Source: Calendula officinalis
Taxonomy: Eukaryota; Streptophyta; Magnoliopsida; Asterales; Asteraceae
Assembly: GCA_963853835.1 (NCBI GenBank)
Contig: OY970820.1
Location: 20,267,873-20,331,872 of the forward strand
Length of the DNA: 64,000 nt
Reading direction: 5' to 3'
The position numbers and the translations under genes were made by a program. The notes beneath the pieces are model-generated. The model had not been told where the DNA came from and did no database searches. It was given only the letters and a program-made list of their open reading frames with translations. Below, piece by piece: positions 1-12,705 of the stretch; the stretch's first letter is position 1; the number at the start of each line of letters is the position of its first letter.

Positions 1-391
1 ATTCAAAGCCGTATATAGGAACTTAATTAATTTATGGAAAAATAGTAGAAACATTAAAATTTGATATAACAGAATAGTGGAATAAAATAAAATTAAAAAG
101 TAATAAAAGCTCCTTAACTAACGCATGCGTTTCATATTTTTAACAAGTCACACAAATTGAAACTGCAATGACACGCAAGACTGAGCTTCATAATTGACTA
201 GAATACTACACCGATCCAGTAGAATGCAATGGCCAAAATATGGAAATCAAAATAAAATAAATTCTAAAAAAAATTCATTTTCTACGAGCTTCAAATCGAA
301 TAAAACGATGCTTAATTTGTAAAACGGTAAGTTAATTCAACTGAAAAAGAAACAGAGGATGAATTAAATGAGTGGAGATCGAGAGATGTAC
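1..391 (-). other. Start of intron 1 of the PDI gene
   Basis: Directly after the first PDI exon the minus strand reads GTACAT, a GT donor, and then AT-rich sequence with stops in all frames. No thioredoxin-fold exon is visible here, so the second exon should lie left of the window. Confidence 0.7.
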
Positions 392-573
392 CAAGGAGCG
401 TAGAATTCAACGACAATGAAATTGTGTTTAGAAACAATCTCAGAAAAATTTGAGTGATCCAAAGTCAAAACAAATTCTTTCTCTTCTTCAGAAGCAGAAA
501 TGAGTGATACAGTCGCTGTTAAAAATACAAAAACAAACAACAAGAACAGACTATGAACCCTAGAATTAGCCAT
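392..573 (-). CDS. PDIL1: Protein disulfide isomerase, first coding exon only (runs off the left edge)
   Basis: From the ATG at 573-571, 60 codons encode a hydrophobic signal peptide (about residues 8-26), a short Glu-rich stretch, and the beginning of the first thioredoxin-like 'a' domain with EFVLTLDHSNF followed by IVVEFYAPW. This order is that of plant PDI-like 1-1/1-2 enzymes, which form and rearrange disulfide bonds in the ER lumen. The exon ends in the Trp codon (TG|GTACAT), so the CGHC redox site would be the first thing in exon 2, outside the window. An upstream in-frame extension is possible, but this Met gives the expected signal peptide. Active-site Cys and C-terminal KDEL cannot be seen, so whether the gene is intact is unknown. 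Confidence 0.85.
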
Positions 574-677
574 TTTCTCTCTCTGGTTGGTTTTCATGCG
601 AGAAAGATGAAGAGGGGTGAGTGACTGTGTGTTTATTTCGCGTGAATAAATAGGTGTTTGGGTGTGGGAAGGAGATC

Positions 678-692
678 CCAATACGACGACGT
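678..692 (-). promoter_or_regulatory. CCAAT motif next to an ACGT core upstream of PDI
   Basis: About 105-120 bp upstream of the PDI start codon, the plus strand carries CCAAT (678-682) and an ACGT core (689-692). ER-stress elements combine CCAAT with a bZIP ACGT/CCACG half, so this is a candidate, but spacing and sequence do not match the ERSE consensus exactly. Confidence 0.2.
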
Positions 693-699
693 ATTATCA

Positions 700-3600
700 C
701 GGATTTTCATGATAATTTTGTTTAGTAACGGAGATATATTGGGCATTTTATTGAGGTATTAATGACTCTAACTAAAAATATAATTATATTAAATGAATCA
801 GATTCAGTTTTATATTTATAACAGATTCATTAATTATGTAATTACATTATATTACATTATTATGGTAAATGAAGTATTTTTTTAATTTAGTTAGTAGTTC
901 GAGTCAATAAACACTATAACAATTTAATATTTATTTTATATTATACACTCAGATATCATATTTTCAAAAAAGAAACAGTTGGCTTTGCAGGGAAAATACA
1001 TCTTAGCATTTTCCTTAATTTTAAGACAAGTTAGATACTAATTTAACCTTATAACTTATAACTTTTATAATATATTTTAATTAAATAAATATAATACTTT
1101 TTTTTTAAATAAAGCAACTACACAATATCAACAACATATTAAGAAGATCATTTAATTAGTTAATTCATTTACATTAATATGAGCATTGAGAAAATTACTT
1201 AAACAGGTCAAGCTACTAGCAAAACCCGAATCTTTTCGGTCAGTGATAGACACAAATGATCAAGGGTTTGCAAATAGATTATCTAAACGCTAAAGAAAAG
1301 CTTGAAACGTTTGGTAAGGTTAATTGAATTCCGAGTTTATTAGTCAGCTATGATTTTTACAATTGTGGTTTGAAGTTGTGATTAAGAAGAAGCATAATCC
1401 GAATTTGTTTTATTTTATAGGGATTCCAAGTTATTTTAAGATTTTATACTTCTAGTGTTTCAGTTTTACGTTTGAAGTCTGAAATATTATTATTATATAT
1501 GTTGGTTGCACGGGCAATGGTATGAGTTTGAAGTTCAAAATTGATTATTTAAACGCATATTTTTTAAATGATTTTAAGCTCTTCTTGTTTAACACTTTAT
1601 TTTGTGGTGTTTAATAAAATAATGTGTAAAGTTGTTTTCAGCCCTTAGTAAAACAATGTCTCAGTTTTGAATTTACAACTTTTAGAAAGCTTTTGATTAA
1701 GTGTATAAACAGATTAATAATAAATTTATTAATAATAACTTTTGATCATGTACAGAAATGAGAAATTAATAAAGAAAGCATAAAGTTTAGGTTTTAAAGT
1801 AATTGTAACTATATGTACGAAAATGACTGTGCTATGTGTGTATATTATTCATGTATATCATTATATAGGGATCAGTGAAATGCATTTAAGGTATAAAAAA
1901 AGAGTAGAGAAAATGTGATGCTAAATAGGAAAACAAATGGAGTTTACCAAATAATTATTCCTCTACCATAGTAAGCGCAAACAACATTATATAATTTACC
2001 TATTATCAGCATAGTCTCACACTAAATTTTAGAAGTTTTTGAAGTTAAATGTTTTTATAAAAAAAAAAACCATTAATTTTTTACTGAAATAACACTTCGT
2101 TTGAATGAAAAATAAATAGCTTTGATTTTGTAAAATTACCAAATATATGTCTTACTTTTTATGAGCGAGATTACTTAAAATCTTTTCTTTATAAAATCAC
2201 ATACATCATTTTCTTAGAAGGTGTTTGCGATTTTGATTTGAAACAGCTTATATATTTATTGGGTTTTCAAAAACACAAATAATCTAAAATAAGTGTGACA
2301 AAAAGCTTGAAATAATCAATAATTTGTGTTTTGAGTCATCCAAAATAGAGTTTTGAAAAAGTAAGTGGGGAGGTGCTTATTACGTTTTGAAAAACTGATT
2401 ATTTGCATTTTATCTATTAACTAAACAAATAATCTAGTTTGCCAAACATTAAAAATCAGATTATCTGATTATTACGATTTCAAACAGTATAATTAAATTC
2501 AAACACTATTTTTTGTAACCGTTCTAATCTAATTATCCATTCTCAAACATATAAATATATTTACAATTAACAATTAACAGCCAAGGAATCATGTACCTAA
2601 TACAATGTTAAGTTAATCATTTCTATGTTATTTTAAACTTTTTAGTTATTATACACTAAATACTTTTCTTTTTTTTTTTGCTGCTATTAATCTTTATATT
2701 TTCTTAGAAGGACAAATACTCAAATACATATACAGCTTAATACTTCATACATGTCACTAATGCAAGTTAACCATATAACCTTTTCGTTGATGAATTACTC
2801 ATATACCGCTATGCTAAATATCATTTATTTATTGTTATTTTATTACATATGATTTTACAAGGAGCTATGTAGTATATATGTGGGGTATTTTAACCTGACA
2901 CGATGAACTCGGTGTTACTATGGGGCCGGGCTCAAGTATGTATTGCTTCTCCTTGTTGGATTTAACGTTGACCCGATTAGGCGGTCAAATGAATGGGATA
3001 ACTAGCAACTTTTTCTACTAGTCATTTATCCCTTTTCTGAAGAAAAAAAATAATATCAACTGTTAACTTCTTATGTGAGAAAATTATTAACTTTTTATAT
3101 GAGAAAATTATCAACTTCTAAAATAGGGAAAGAAAACTATTACTTACTCATTTCTTGGCAATTATACCTATCTATTTAGTTTAAATGACAAAAGGACAAC
3201 AAACAATATGGTGGACAACTTGTACCATTTAATAGTTATAGGTATTTAAAGGGAATGCACATCATACCATATTACGACATTTGAAACTCTCGAGTCTCGA
3301 CAAAACAAATGCAAAGCCGCCATAAAATAATTCAAAACATGTATCTCTCAACAAAAGAGACCAGAAAGATAAACAAAAGCAGCTAAAAAGTAATGGAGAC
3401 AAACTAATCAGATACAATCAATGTCAACAAAGTCTGTGTTATGGGTCAAAATGTCAGAGTTAAGTATAGGGACTAGTGAACCATTGTTACTTAGTTGAAG
3501 GACCTTTGATGTCAATTTGTATTAATTCTTTGTTAGTTAGGGTTTGTTGTTAGAGTCATTACCGTTATAAAGAGGGGAAACTTCCTTAATACTGTTATCT

Positions 3601-3776
3601 TTTGATTAATTTAATAAGTTAGTCGTTCAAATTTTATAGTGACATCCGCATGGAAGTATATTATTCGAAGGGATAGTTATTGTACAACATTTTTAAGCAC
3701 TATTTTTTTTTTCTTAAACAATGTCCTAAAGTTAATCATTAGTATTTCCCTTCTTTGAATTAATCTCTTATTTGGG
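700..3776. other. Gene-free AT-rich interval
   Basis: No coding sequence recognised. About 2220-2540 has short complementary stretches (GATTTGAAACAG near the left, GATTTCAAACAG near the right, plus AATCAGATTATCTGATTATT) that look like a decayed MITE. About 3510-3620 (TGTTAGTTAGGGTTTG, then a GTTATAAAGAGG stretch) faintly resembles a Copia LTR core. Neither has clear ends or target duplications. Confidence 0.4.
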
Positions 3777-5374
3777 TGTAACACCTCAAATTTTAATACC
3801 AAATATTTGGCCAAAATAATCATTTAATATAGAGGAGAAATATCCCAAAAATACGGATTTACAAAAACCTTTGGTATGAAAATCAGAGTATAAAGTCGGT
3901 GTTACAAAATAGATCAAAACCAAAGCTAAGTTTAAATCCGTTCTAGTGTTCTTCTACTCTAGGCTCCGCATCTCTATCCATGCGTACCTAAATCTTCGAT
4001 CCTGAACCTGAGTACATAGCAAAAACAACAAGGAGTACGTGAGACAAAAAGTCTCGTGAGCTACATGGGTTTAGACCCGACAATAATAGTAATTATCATA
4101 AAACATGGAAACAACACACAAGTAATTTGTTCATCTATCTAGTCACCCTATTGTGACTCTAAGTCCTTGCTTACCCTAGCAATCATATCTAGTTATCGGG
4201 AAGCCCCCGAACTAACTAGAATCCACATCAACTTATTAACCGAAATCCATCGCCATTAATAAGCTTCAAGATACCGGCAAGAGGGATTCGCCCAATCTAC
4301 CGATATCTGCCTTACTCGCCGGACTATCTCCAGTTAGTAAGACTACTACCGTGGTTGAGTCGATAGGAATCCACCCAACTGCCCCTCACACCACACCTCA
4401 TGACCGAGGGTTCCCCGCATCATCACATCATCTCAATCATATCATAACTCAATAGTTATGTCTATCTAGCTCTCGGCTATCATGTCATCATCAAACAAGT
4501 TAGTCCAATATTATCAATAATATCTATCACTAACTCAACATACTATAAGTCTACACAATTAAGCAAATAGACCATAACACAAGTAAGAAAAGTAATTCAA
4601 GGGCTATGTACTCAGTAAAGTCCACACGTACTCACCTTAGCAATTAATGCTCCAACCGTGTTCTTCAAACACAATCCCTTGCTTCACAATTCGGTCAACC
4701 TTCCAAGACTTCACCAAAAGCCTAATACAATAATCACAAGATGTTCAACATCACATACTACTAATAATGTATCCATATATCTCTAGATACCACTTACTAT
4801 CTCATTCCCCCAATTTTGGTGATTTACCAAACCCTAGGTTTAACCAACCCTTAAGATTCTTACAAATCTTAACCATACACTTGATTCCCTTGTTAAAATA
4901 TCATCTATTAGGTGTATACATCATTTATTTCATCATAATCCATAACCCCAAGAACTAGGGTTTCAAACCCAAGCTTCAAGATCCATAGATCTTGAGCTAC
5001 AAAGATGGAGGAGTGAAGATTTACCTTTAATCTTCAACTAGGAGTGAAGAATCACGAGATTTGATGAAGAAATCGGCTCCAAATGGTGTTTTCCACGAAA
5101 AAAACGTACACGAGGTCGTTGGGAGAGAAACTAGGGTTTTGATATGCATTAAATGAGCTTTTCCCGACTTTAATGCTGAACAGATAGCGCCGCTATCTTG
5201 GGCTGTGCAGCCTAGGCTGCACTTTTCGACCTTTGCTTCGACACGATTTCGTCCATAACTTTCTCATACGATGTCCAAATAACACGAAACCAATTCCTAC
5301 GTTCTTTAAATGATTTATCCTTATTTATTATATTTTTATAAAATTTATTTATCTACAAATTTCGGATCGTTACA
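3777..5374 (-). mobile_element. Solo LTR (Ty3/gypsy, probably Tekay-type), copy 1
   Basis: It begins TGTAACACCTCA and ends TTTCGGATCGTTACA, giving TG...CA termini. It shares blocks with the element at 50588-52582: the terminus, the GTACGTGAGACA...TCTCG block, a GGGTTTAGACCCGAC block, and a stretch of more than 100 bp near the right end. Flanking 5-mers are TTGGG and TGGGG, a target duplication with one mismatch. No gag/pol, primer-binding site or second LTR is adjacent, so it is best read as a solo LTR. Read on the minus strand (TGTAACGATCCGAAAT...), the start resembles long LTRs of plant chromoviruses; that assignment is from memory. Confidence 0.72.
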
Positions 5375-5806
5375 TGGGGATAAACCCCACTATCTTTTTA
5401 ATGAACCTGTCCAATTAAATTTTGTTCTACATAAAAAATAACACCAATTATAAGAAAAAATAACTAAATTATCAAACAAAATCGACTGTTTCAGTAATTT
5501 TATACTGAAGATCAAATTTATCTAACACTTAACAAGAAAAAGATAAAGAAAAACAGCCTCTCGGACTTTATACAGAATCCTTAGACAATGTCAAAGTCAA
5601 CGCAGTTTGTATTTCCGTTTCTACAACAAATTTGGCCAACATGAAGTTATCGAGCCATAAAAACCAATCAATCTCTAACATGTTCTTGTATACAATAACA
5701 AAAACTCATACTAGCCGGTTTTATTTACATTGAATCACATACACAAACAATTCCCTCAATCAACTGAATTCTCCCTCCTCAATTTGGTAAAACTCATAAC
5801 TCAAAA
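5375..5806 (-). other. Gap between the LTR and MAPKKK3, including the probable MAPKKK3 3' UTR
   Basis: AT-rich, no open gene. The part next to the MAPKKK3 stop codon (about 5550-5806) is probably its 3' UTR; no single clear polyadenylation signal stands out. Confidence 0.4.
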
Positions 5807-8800
5807 TCAAATGAGGCGTGATCTTGTGGGCGTTTGCGGTTTAACTCGAGGGATTTCATACCACGGGTCAAGTGTGGTTTTGCCATTGGGTCTTGATTGA
5901 ACATCTTTCAAATTGTAATTACTTTGACTTTGACCTTGACCTTGACCTTGACCAATCATGGTGTAAGATGGATGAGGGGGTGAAGCATAACAACTTCTGT
6001 ATGCTGTTGTGCCATACTGCCTTAATGGGCTTGCAGTTGGAGATACTGGTAAGGAAGTGATTGCTCTCGTATTTCTCCTGCAAATGTAACCATACACAAA
6101 TCTTTAACAACTTCCCGCAACTTTTGACTCCCAAAAAAGTCAACTTTTGAATTCTCAAAGATTAACAAAAAGTCAACCCAACCCGGCCCATAAAAAATTA
6201 CCTTGGGCTCAACATTGCACCCCTAGATGTTGTGGCCACAGGTCCATCAAACAAACTCATGTTTGTCCTATTGGAGTGCATTTCTGAGGCAGTCTGTTTC
6301 AACACCAAAAAATTAAAAATCATCTTACTTGAAATAATCAAAAAACTATATATCTTAATAAAATTAAACTAATTAATGAGAAATTGATTATATTATATGC
6401 AATAAAAAAAGGGTTTTACCGGTGTACGACTTCCATCAAAAGTGAAAGGAAATGCTTCTTTGGTCAAACTAACATTGGCTCCTCTTGATGTAGCTTGATC
6501 TCTTACAAAAGGGTGATCCAACAGTTTTAAGGCTGGTGGCCTTAATAACGGGTCCCGTTGTAAACATTGTTTTATAAAAGATTTTGCATCATTTGAAAGA
6601 TGATCCGGTATTTCAGGCATATCTTTGCTATTTCCAATCTTAAATATTGCTGCCACCTGAAAAAAAACACACGTTTATATATTGACAAAAAGATTATCAC
6701 AATATAATTTATATTTAAATTATATAAAAGAAAATAAAATAAAAAATTATCATACCCCTTCGTATTGGCCCCAAGGAGGTTTTGAAGTAGCCATTTCAAG
6801 AATTGTACATCCCAAACTCCAAATATCCACTGCAAGGTTGTAACCATTTGTATTCATTATCACCTGAAAAATCAACAAACTTATATGATTAAAGATTCAT
6901 TATATAAAAAGATAATTATAATTAATGGTAAAGAAAAGGTATCGTACCTCAGGTGCCATCCAGTACGGACTTCCTTTGAAAGAAAGCATTGAAGTACAAT
7001 TCGTTATCTGCCAAAACATATAAGTCAATTAATATTTATTATAATTGTCTCTTCTTCTTTCGCCATAAAATAATAATTAAAAATAATTTTATCTTCTTAG
7101 TCATCTTTGTATATAAGTACGTAACATAAGAAAATAGTGAGAGACTTACATGTTTTGCCATGCCAAAATCAGCCAGCTTGATTTCACCATTAGGGTCCAC
7201 TAATATGTTTGCCCCTTTTATATCTCTGCAAAGACCATAAATGTATTATTATTTACAATACAATAAACAAACATAAAATTAATAACATATTTTTTAATGA
7301 TGACTTACCTGTGAACCGTATTTCTTCCATGCAAATAAGCAAGACCGCTTAAAAGTTGTCTGGTGTAATTTTGGATTACAGGCTCCCTAAACGGTCCATA
7401 TTCTTGAAGTAATTTGTGGATGGAACCACCAGAGACATAATCCAAGTAAACAGATAGTCTTTCCTCACCCTGAAAAATGCATCAATCATTGACTATTTGA
7501 CTTTTCAAAGAGTTGACTTTTTACATGACTGAAAAGAAAGCAATACCAGTTCACTTCCGTAGTATTGAACGATATTTGGATGTGAAAGCTGACTGAGCAA
7601 AGTGATCTCCTGTTACAAAATAAGATAAAAATTTTAAGATTTTAGAAGCTTATTATAAGTTAAAGGGCTGAATCGTATTATCTTGAAACATAAATTAAGC
7701 TGACCTGATTCAATTGCTTGAGACATTCTTTTGAGGATTGATCGTCCACAACAAGCTTAACTTCTTTTATCGCACACATCTGCCCACTCTCACTATTACA
7801 ACAAATAACCGAAAAATTTTAACAATTTAAAAAAAATCAAGAAAATGTTTGCTAGTCAACCCAAAAAGATAAAAGTCAACCAAACTAATACCTGTTGAAC
7901 CCAAGATAAACATGTCCAAACGTCCCTCTTCCCAACAACCTTCCTTTCTTCCACTTAGACGGTTGACTATTTGAATTCTCTGCAACACTTAAAGTTTTCA
8001 TATTTGACAAAACCGAAGAAGGGCTTGTTGGAGAAGTGCAAGTTTTAATACTAGATAATACAGAAGGCGGGCTTGTAGGTGAACTAGGTGGCAGGGGTAA
8101 CGGGTGGCATTCGCTTTTTACATCGTCTAATTTTTTGTTAGGTGAATCTAGACTCGAACTAGTGAACCGTGGGTGAAGTGGTGATGTGGCAGTGGTCCCC
8201 ACCCTTGATGTGGGACCCGGGCTTCGTGATCTTGGGCTTAACTTTGTCTCTCCTCCGTATTGCCTGTTGTAACAAAAAGTTATAGCTTTAATCAATCAAA
8301 TACCCCCAAATATATAAAGTTTGCATCTTTCATTAGTTTAATTTGATCATGGGATATTGAAATTGAATTGAAATTAGATTCCTACTCTGTTTAGGTTATT
8401 AGATATTGTTAAGAATCCATACAATAGCATTGAACCCTCATGGTTACAATTGAATTGAATTGAAATGAGTTCCCAATGTTTAATTTATCAATTGGATACC
8501 TCCAAAAGTATAACCTAAACCTAATTTGCTGACAAATTAGAAAGCTCAAGTTTTAATTTTTTTAAACATAAAAACAATTATTAATTTAACAAACCTGAAA
8601 ACCCCCAATTGGACATGATCGACATTATGCTCGTCAGCAGAAGAAACAGAAGAGCCGCCACTAGAAGAAACCGACCCGGACCCATGATGATCCACCATTC
8701 CAAGCGACGTCGTTGGGGAAATAGACGGCAGCGACGTCGTTGGGGAAATAGAAGGCAGTGACGTCGTTGGGGAAATAGACGGCAGCGACGTCGTTGGGGA

Positions 8801-9148
8801 AATTGACGGCAGCGACGTCGTTGGGGATATAGATGGCTGAGGTAACGGATGCGCTATTCGATCTGAATCAAACCCCGAAAACCCAAACGACGATCCGTGT
8901 ACTCCGGCACCGGTTCCGGTTCCGGCGACCGGAGTAGAAGAAGACGAAGAAGGAGAGAAGTCTCGGCTGACACGTGGCGAGCCACGTGCCAATACGCCGT
9001 CGCTTAAATCATTGTGGATGGATGGCGGCTTGGTGGGGGAAGCGTGATAATTATGACTGAAAAATGGGTTTTCTTGACGATGATTTGGGTGGGGTGATTG
9101 CTGATTATCCTTGTTCTTGGTGGATTTTTTGCCGAACCAAGCAGGCAT
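5807..9148 (-). CDS. MAPKKK3: MAPKKK3-like MEKK-type protein kinase, complete (11 exons, 693 aa)
   Basis: A MAP kinase kinase kinase of the plant MEKK group, which phosphorylates MKKs in immune and developmental MAPK cascades. Exons (minus): 9148-8595, 8263-7892, 7792-7705, 7609-7547, 7469-7309, 7225-7150, 7007-6948, 6863-6756, 6656-6420, 6293-6202, 6077-5807; total 2082 nt. The start MPAWFGKKS matches the family N-terminus; an in-frame Met nine codons upstream is less likely. The kinase domain spans about residues 289-555: glycine loop GRGTFG (296-301), Lys318 in AIKEV, Glu339, HRDIKGAN (Asp414), DFG (432-434), APE (456-458), so it looks active. The Ser/Pro-rich N-terminus has the SECHPLPLPP block, and the C-terminus has RAITSLPVSP and SPPHPSY and ends TRSRLI, as in AtMAPKKK3. 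Odd features: five tandem PSISPTTSL repeats in exon 1 and a Gly-Gln run in the last exon. Confidence 0.95.
5929..5956 (-). repeat. 6-bp microsatellite (TGACCT) encoding a Gly-Gln run
   Basis: TGACCT is repeated about four to five times on the plus strand, encoding GQGQGQ(GQ) in the C-terminal tail of the kinase, just after the conserved SPPHPSY block. Likely length-variable. Confidence 0.7.
8702..8836 (-). repeat. 27-bp x 5 coding minisatellite in MAPKKK3 exon 1
   Basis: Five tandem 27-bp units encode PSISPTTSL five times (about residues 105-149 from MPAWF). The units are nearly identical in DNA, each carrying a GACGTCGTTGGGGA segment on the plus strand, which suggests recent expansion. Every unit supplies a Ser-Pro dipeptide, the minimal MAPK phosphorylation site. 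Confidence 0.93.
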
Positions 9149-10447
9149 GTTTTTTTCGATGAATTTTGACTTCATTTTCTCTAGGGTAGGAGAGAAAGTA
9201 GAAATGGGTTATTGTGATTTCAAGATATTATATAAAATGAAAGGAATTGAAGGAAGCATGGGATGGGACCCAGTGAAAGAGAAACAAACAGTGAAGAACA
9301 GCTGGAGCTGGGTCACCCACCCGAGCCGGGTCTTTGTGTTAAACCCGTGTACACGCCCTAAAAAAATACTTAGGTTTTATGGTTTTTACCGGTTATGATC
9401 AGTTTGGTTATTTCAGGTCAGTTATTTCTAGTTAATCCGGCTTTTTTAATGCTTCAATTCATCCTTACTTCTAGTCAAAAAGTACGACAATACGAGAAAA
9501 AGTTAAGAATGATCTGTAGTACCAAATCAAAACTTTACTGATTAATCGAATAGTTATATAATGTTAATCGAGTAACTGAACAACCTTTAATTGAAATGAT
9601 GGTTAATAGAAACTTCCAGCTACACTTCAGTTTTGGTCCATAATTGACTTGTAATATCTCAAGTTCATCCCTAGAGAAAATTAATGACTAGATAAAATTA
9701 CCAAGCCAGTTACCAAATTATTATAAGAAAACAAATAGTGTTGGCACTAGTATTATAGTGTTCAACACTATTAATGAAAAAAAGTGTAAGAATAGTGGAT
9801 AACGTCTAGAAACTATAAAAAAAGATATTATGCCTTTGGAAATTTGTAAAGAAAAACAAAAAAAAAAATTGAAAATTTCGATTACACAACATTCGTTGTA
9901 TGTAACTAAGATATTATAACAAAATGAGAATTGAATTGAGTCGTTTGAAGTTAGGTCTTGCCTAGTTTTTTCAGTTTTGTTGGTGCAAACGAGTTTACGT
10001 GCACCCTTACTTGAGTCAGGAACGTGGAACGTTTGGTTTCACTTTAATAATATCTTTCCTAGAGTTTGTACTTTGCTTTTTGAGGGAATCAGCTCTAGTT
10101 GTAGTGTTGTACTATTCAACATCGATAAAAGTTTGTAACTGTGAGTCGGTAAACTAAGCTAGGTGAGACCAATTAATTAGATTTAAGAGAATCGGGTGTA
10201 ATCAGTTGGTATAAATTAATTGGCCATCAAGAAAAACCCTGGAGGGGGGGTGTTCTTTCACAAGGTCTCAGGTTTGAGTCTTGCTGAAGTTTTTCCGTCA
10301 GGTGAATAGATGGTTCAATTCAGTAGTTTCGACTGGTTTTCAATCCAATTCGCAGATATATAATCTAAATTATATGTTTTTAACCTTAAACATTTTCAAA
10401 AACATTTAATTAGCTTCTTTATAACCTTATGTATTTTACCTAATCAT
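9149..10447. other. MAPKKK3 upstream region and gene-free interval
   Basis: Contains the probable MAPKKK3 promoter and 5' UTR (9149 to about 9400), then AT-rich DNA. About 10190-10330 (AGTTGGTATAAATTAATTGG ... GGTTTGAGTCTTG) resembles box A and box B of a tRNA-derived SINE, but no tail or target duplication was found. Confidence 0.4.
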
Positions 10448-10547
10448 GCATCAATTTGGCCTAGCGGTATAATGTTAGACCCCATTCTTGTGGTCGAGGG
10501 TTCAAGTCCTGTCATAAACATAAAAGTAGATTAAGATTTACTCTTAA
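10448..10547 (+). mobile_element. tRNA-derived SINE remnant, family A
   Basis: TGGCCTAGCGGTATAATG (box A-like) is followed about 35 bp later by GAGGGTTCAAGTCCTG (box B-like), then a tail with TAGATTAAGATTTACTC. The same order and similar tail occur in the well-bounded SINE at 53297-53429. No poly(A) tract or clear duplication here, so it is an old or truncated copy. Confidence 0.55.
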
Positions 10548-11183
10548 CAAAACATAAAGCTAATTTACTGTTTAATACTCCGTACTATATTAATTTTAAT
10601 TGCGAATTAGGTATGAATGCCATAACAATTTACATAATGGTTAGTGAATACGCACGTGCGTTGGTTCAAAGTTTGGATATAAATGGATAAAAGGAATTCA
10701 TGTTGTTCTCATCGGAAGCCGACGTTTCCTTTTATCCACTAAAGGACTTTACGAGTAAAGTAGTTAGTTTTGGGACTCGTTCTAACATTTCTGCATTTTA
10801 ATTTGTAACTACAATATTTTATTCCAACGTTGAAACGGAATATTAGTGCATATACTTTTTTTCAAGGAAGATAAAATTCTCCTTTTAAACAAACTTAATT
10901 TTTATATGTGTATATTAACAAGAAACTTTAATGGTTTGATATATATTTGTGTTCTTTAAGATACAAATCGATTTGATTCACACACAATAACTTATGTGTT
11001 TGATATATTTGTACAATTTATTTTAAAATTTGTGTAATATAGTGAAAAAAGTTTTTTTTTCTTTTTATGATATAGATATAAGAAATAATTACTAATTTAG
11101 ACCGTGTGACTGATTTAATTCTCATTTAAAACTGATAGATTTCAATATTCCCAAAATACCCCGTGCGACTGGACGACTTCATA

Positions 11184-11363
11184 AAGCAGTAGTAACTTTG
11201 AGCAGCACTAAGTGGTGAGTAGCACTGAGTGTTGAACAGTACTAACAGGCAATAATAATAAGGTTGAGCTGTATTAATGAGCAGTATCAACAAGGTTGAG
11301 AGCAGTAGTAACAACGTTGAGCAGTACTAACGAGTAAAACTAACAAGGTTGAGCAGCACTAAC
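11184..11363. repeat. Degenerate minisatellite (AAGGTTGAGCAGYACTAAC-like units)
   Basis: A motif close to GTTGAGCAGTACTAAC recurs at irregular spacing of roughly 20-30 bp about six to eight times. Units have diverged; no coding role is apparent. Confidence 0.55.
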
Positions 11364-11696
11364 TCGGACACATGACGGCGTTCTAGTAGGGTAGCACGGT
11401 CGCACGATCTATATTGAGAATAATTGAAAATACAAGACGTTTTAAAGGAGAATTTTAATTTCATTTAGTTTATATTAAGAAATCACCCTGGATATAATCA
11501 TGTAAGAATTAAGATGGATTTGACTACCCTTATATGCAAGGTAAAAATTAACAGCTCGAAGAATCAACATCCATATAGATAAATCATGTTGCAATTTTTA
11601 AAAGTAAGGGTGATTCATGTTATTTTAAAATTTAAAGAATTGTATTTGACATAGTGGGAAAACAATGGGCATCGAATTGTCAAGTTCATTTATATG

Positions 11697-12125
11697 TAGG
11701 GATGTAATATAGAACTGGAAATCCGAACTCATATATACCCAACTGGAACCAGAAGGGTATAGGGTCTAACTTTTTTGTGAAATCGGGTATCGGGCCCAAC
11801 TTTTTCATGAAATCAGGTAGCGGATCCGGCTTTTCCGTGAAATCAGGTACCGGGTCTTTGGGATACATAATGTCCGAGTATAAAACAAATCAGGTGTAAG
11901 ATCTGAAACCCAAATTTAATTAACTATGTACGTGGAATTTATTTTAGTATAACACTATTAGTAGTGTTCGGTTATTAACTTATTACACAATTGCTATTGT
12001 AAATTGTTATAATATTACATGTATAAATTAACATATATGATACAAATATTCGAAACTGACTCCAATTACTATTTCGCTTTCAATCGGGTCTATACCCGAT
12101 TTACCCGAACAGAAAAAACCGCGGT
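11697..12125. repeat. Unclassified repeat with a 30-bp x 3 tandem block
   Basis: At 11762-11851 three 30-bp units (GGGTCTAAC...GAAATCGGGTATC type) lie in tandem. CGGGT/ACCCG words cluster at both ends of the interval (for example ATCGGGTCTATACCCGATTT near 12082-12101). Subterminal motif arrays of this kind are typical of TIR transposons, but clear termini were not identified. Confidence 0.4.
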
Positions 12126-12469
12126 TTGTATAACGGTTTAGTTATCGAATCTACTAATCCTATGTTTATTAACGGTTTCATTTGTGGTTTTCCCTTTTGT
12201 TTTTTTGGAGAAGTATGTCCCACTAAAATGCGGCATCAAGCTGTACTTCATCGTTCAATTATGGGAGGTAAATGCTCAGATTTTAGTCGATTAGCATCTT
12301 GGAGTCAGCTGATTCCAATTATCTACGGCTTTTATTTCATCAAATACGAGGATAACCGGTTATCGTTTGCGTGTTTATGTAGTCATTGTTTTCTCCAATC
12401 GTTTCGTCCTCTTTATTCAATTTGTGAATTAATTAATAGCTTAAATATACCTAGCTAATTCTGAGGGTG

Positions 12470-12695
12470 AATCAATTGGTCTAGATCAATTAGTCACTAA
12501 AGGTAGCATTGAGGTTTTTTTTCAAAGAGTCTTAGGCTCAAGCTTTGTTATAGGTAAAAATTGGAGATTAAAAAGGTGGTGAGGTTTATTCCCCATATGT
12601 GAAGGGTTCGAGGAAAGACATACTACCCCTTGTGGATGTCATTATCTAGTCTCGAACCACAAACTTACTAACTTTCCTTTCAAAATAAAATAAAA
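12470..12695 (+). mobile_element. SINE, family B, copy 1
   Basis: It closely matches 36945-37170 along its length, including the CAATTGGTCTAGATCAATT head, an AGGCTCAAGCTTTGTT box B-like segment, TTTATTCCCCATATGTG, and an ACTTACTAACTTTCC end followed by an A-rich tail. It is flanked by TCTGAGGGTG (12460-12469) and TCTGAGAGTG (12696-12705), a 10-bp target duplication with one mismatch. Confidence 0.75.
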
Positions 12696-12705
12696 TCTGA
12701 GAGTG

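Noticed and set aside
10455..10513. Possible tRNA gene
   Set aside because: Box A and box B are present, but no acceptor stem pairs; the tail matches the SINE at 53297-53429, so it was called a SINE remnant.
12126..12458. 110-codon open frame between repeats
   Set aside because: No recognisable domain, Cys/Phe-rich composition typical of chance frames, and its start lies within the tail of a repeat.
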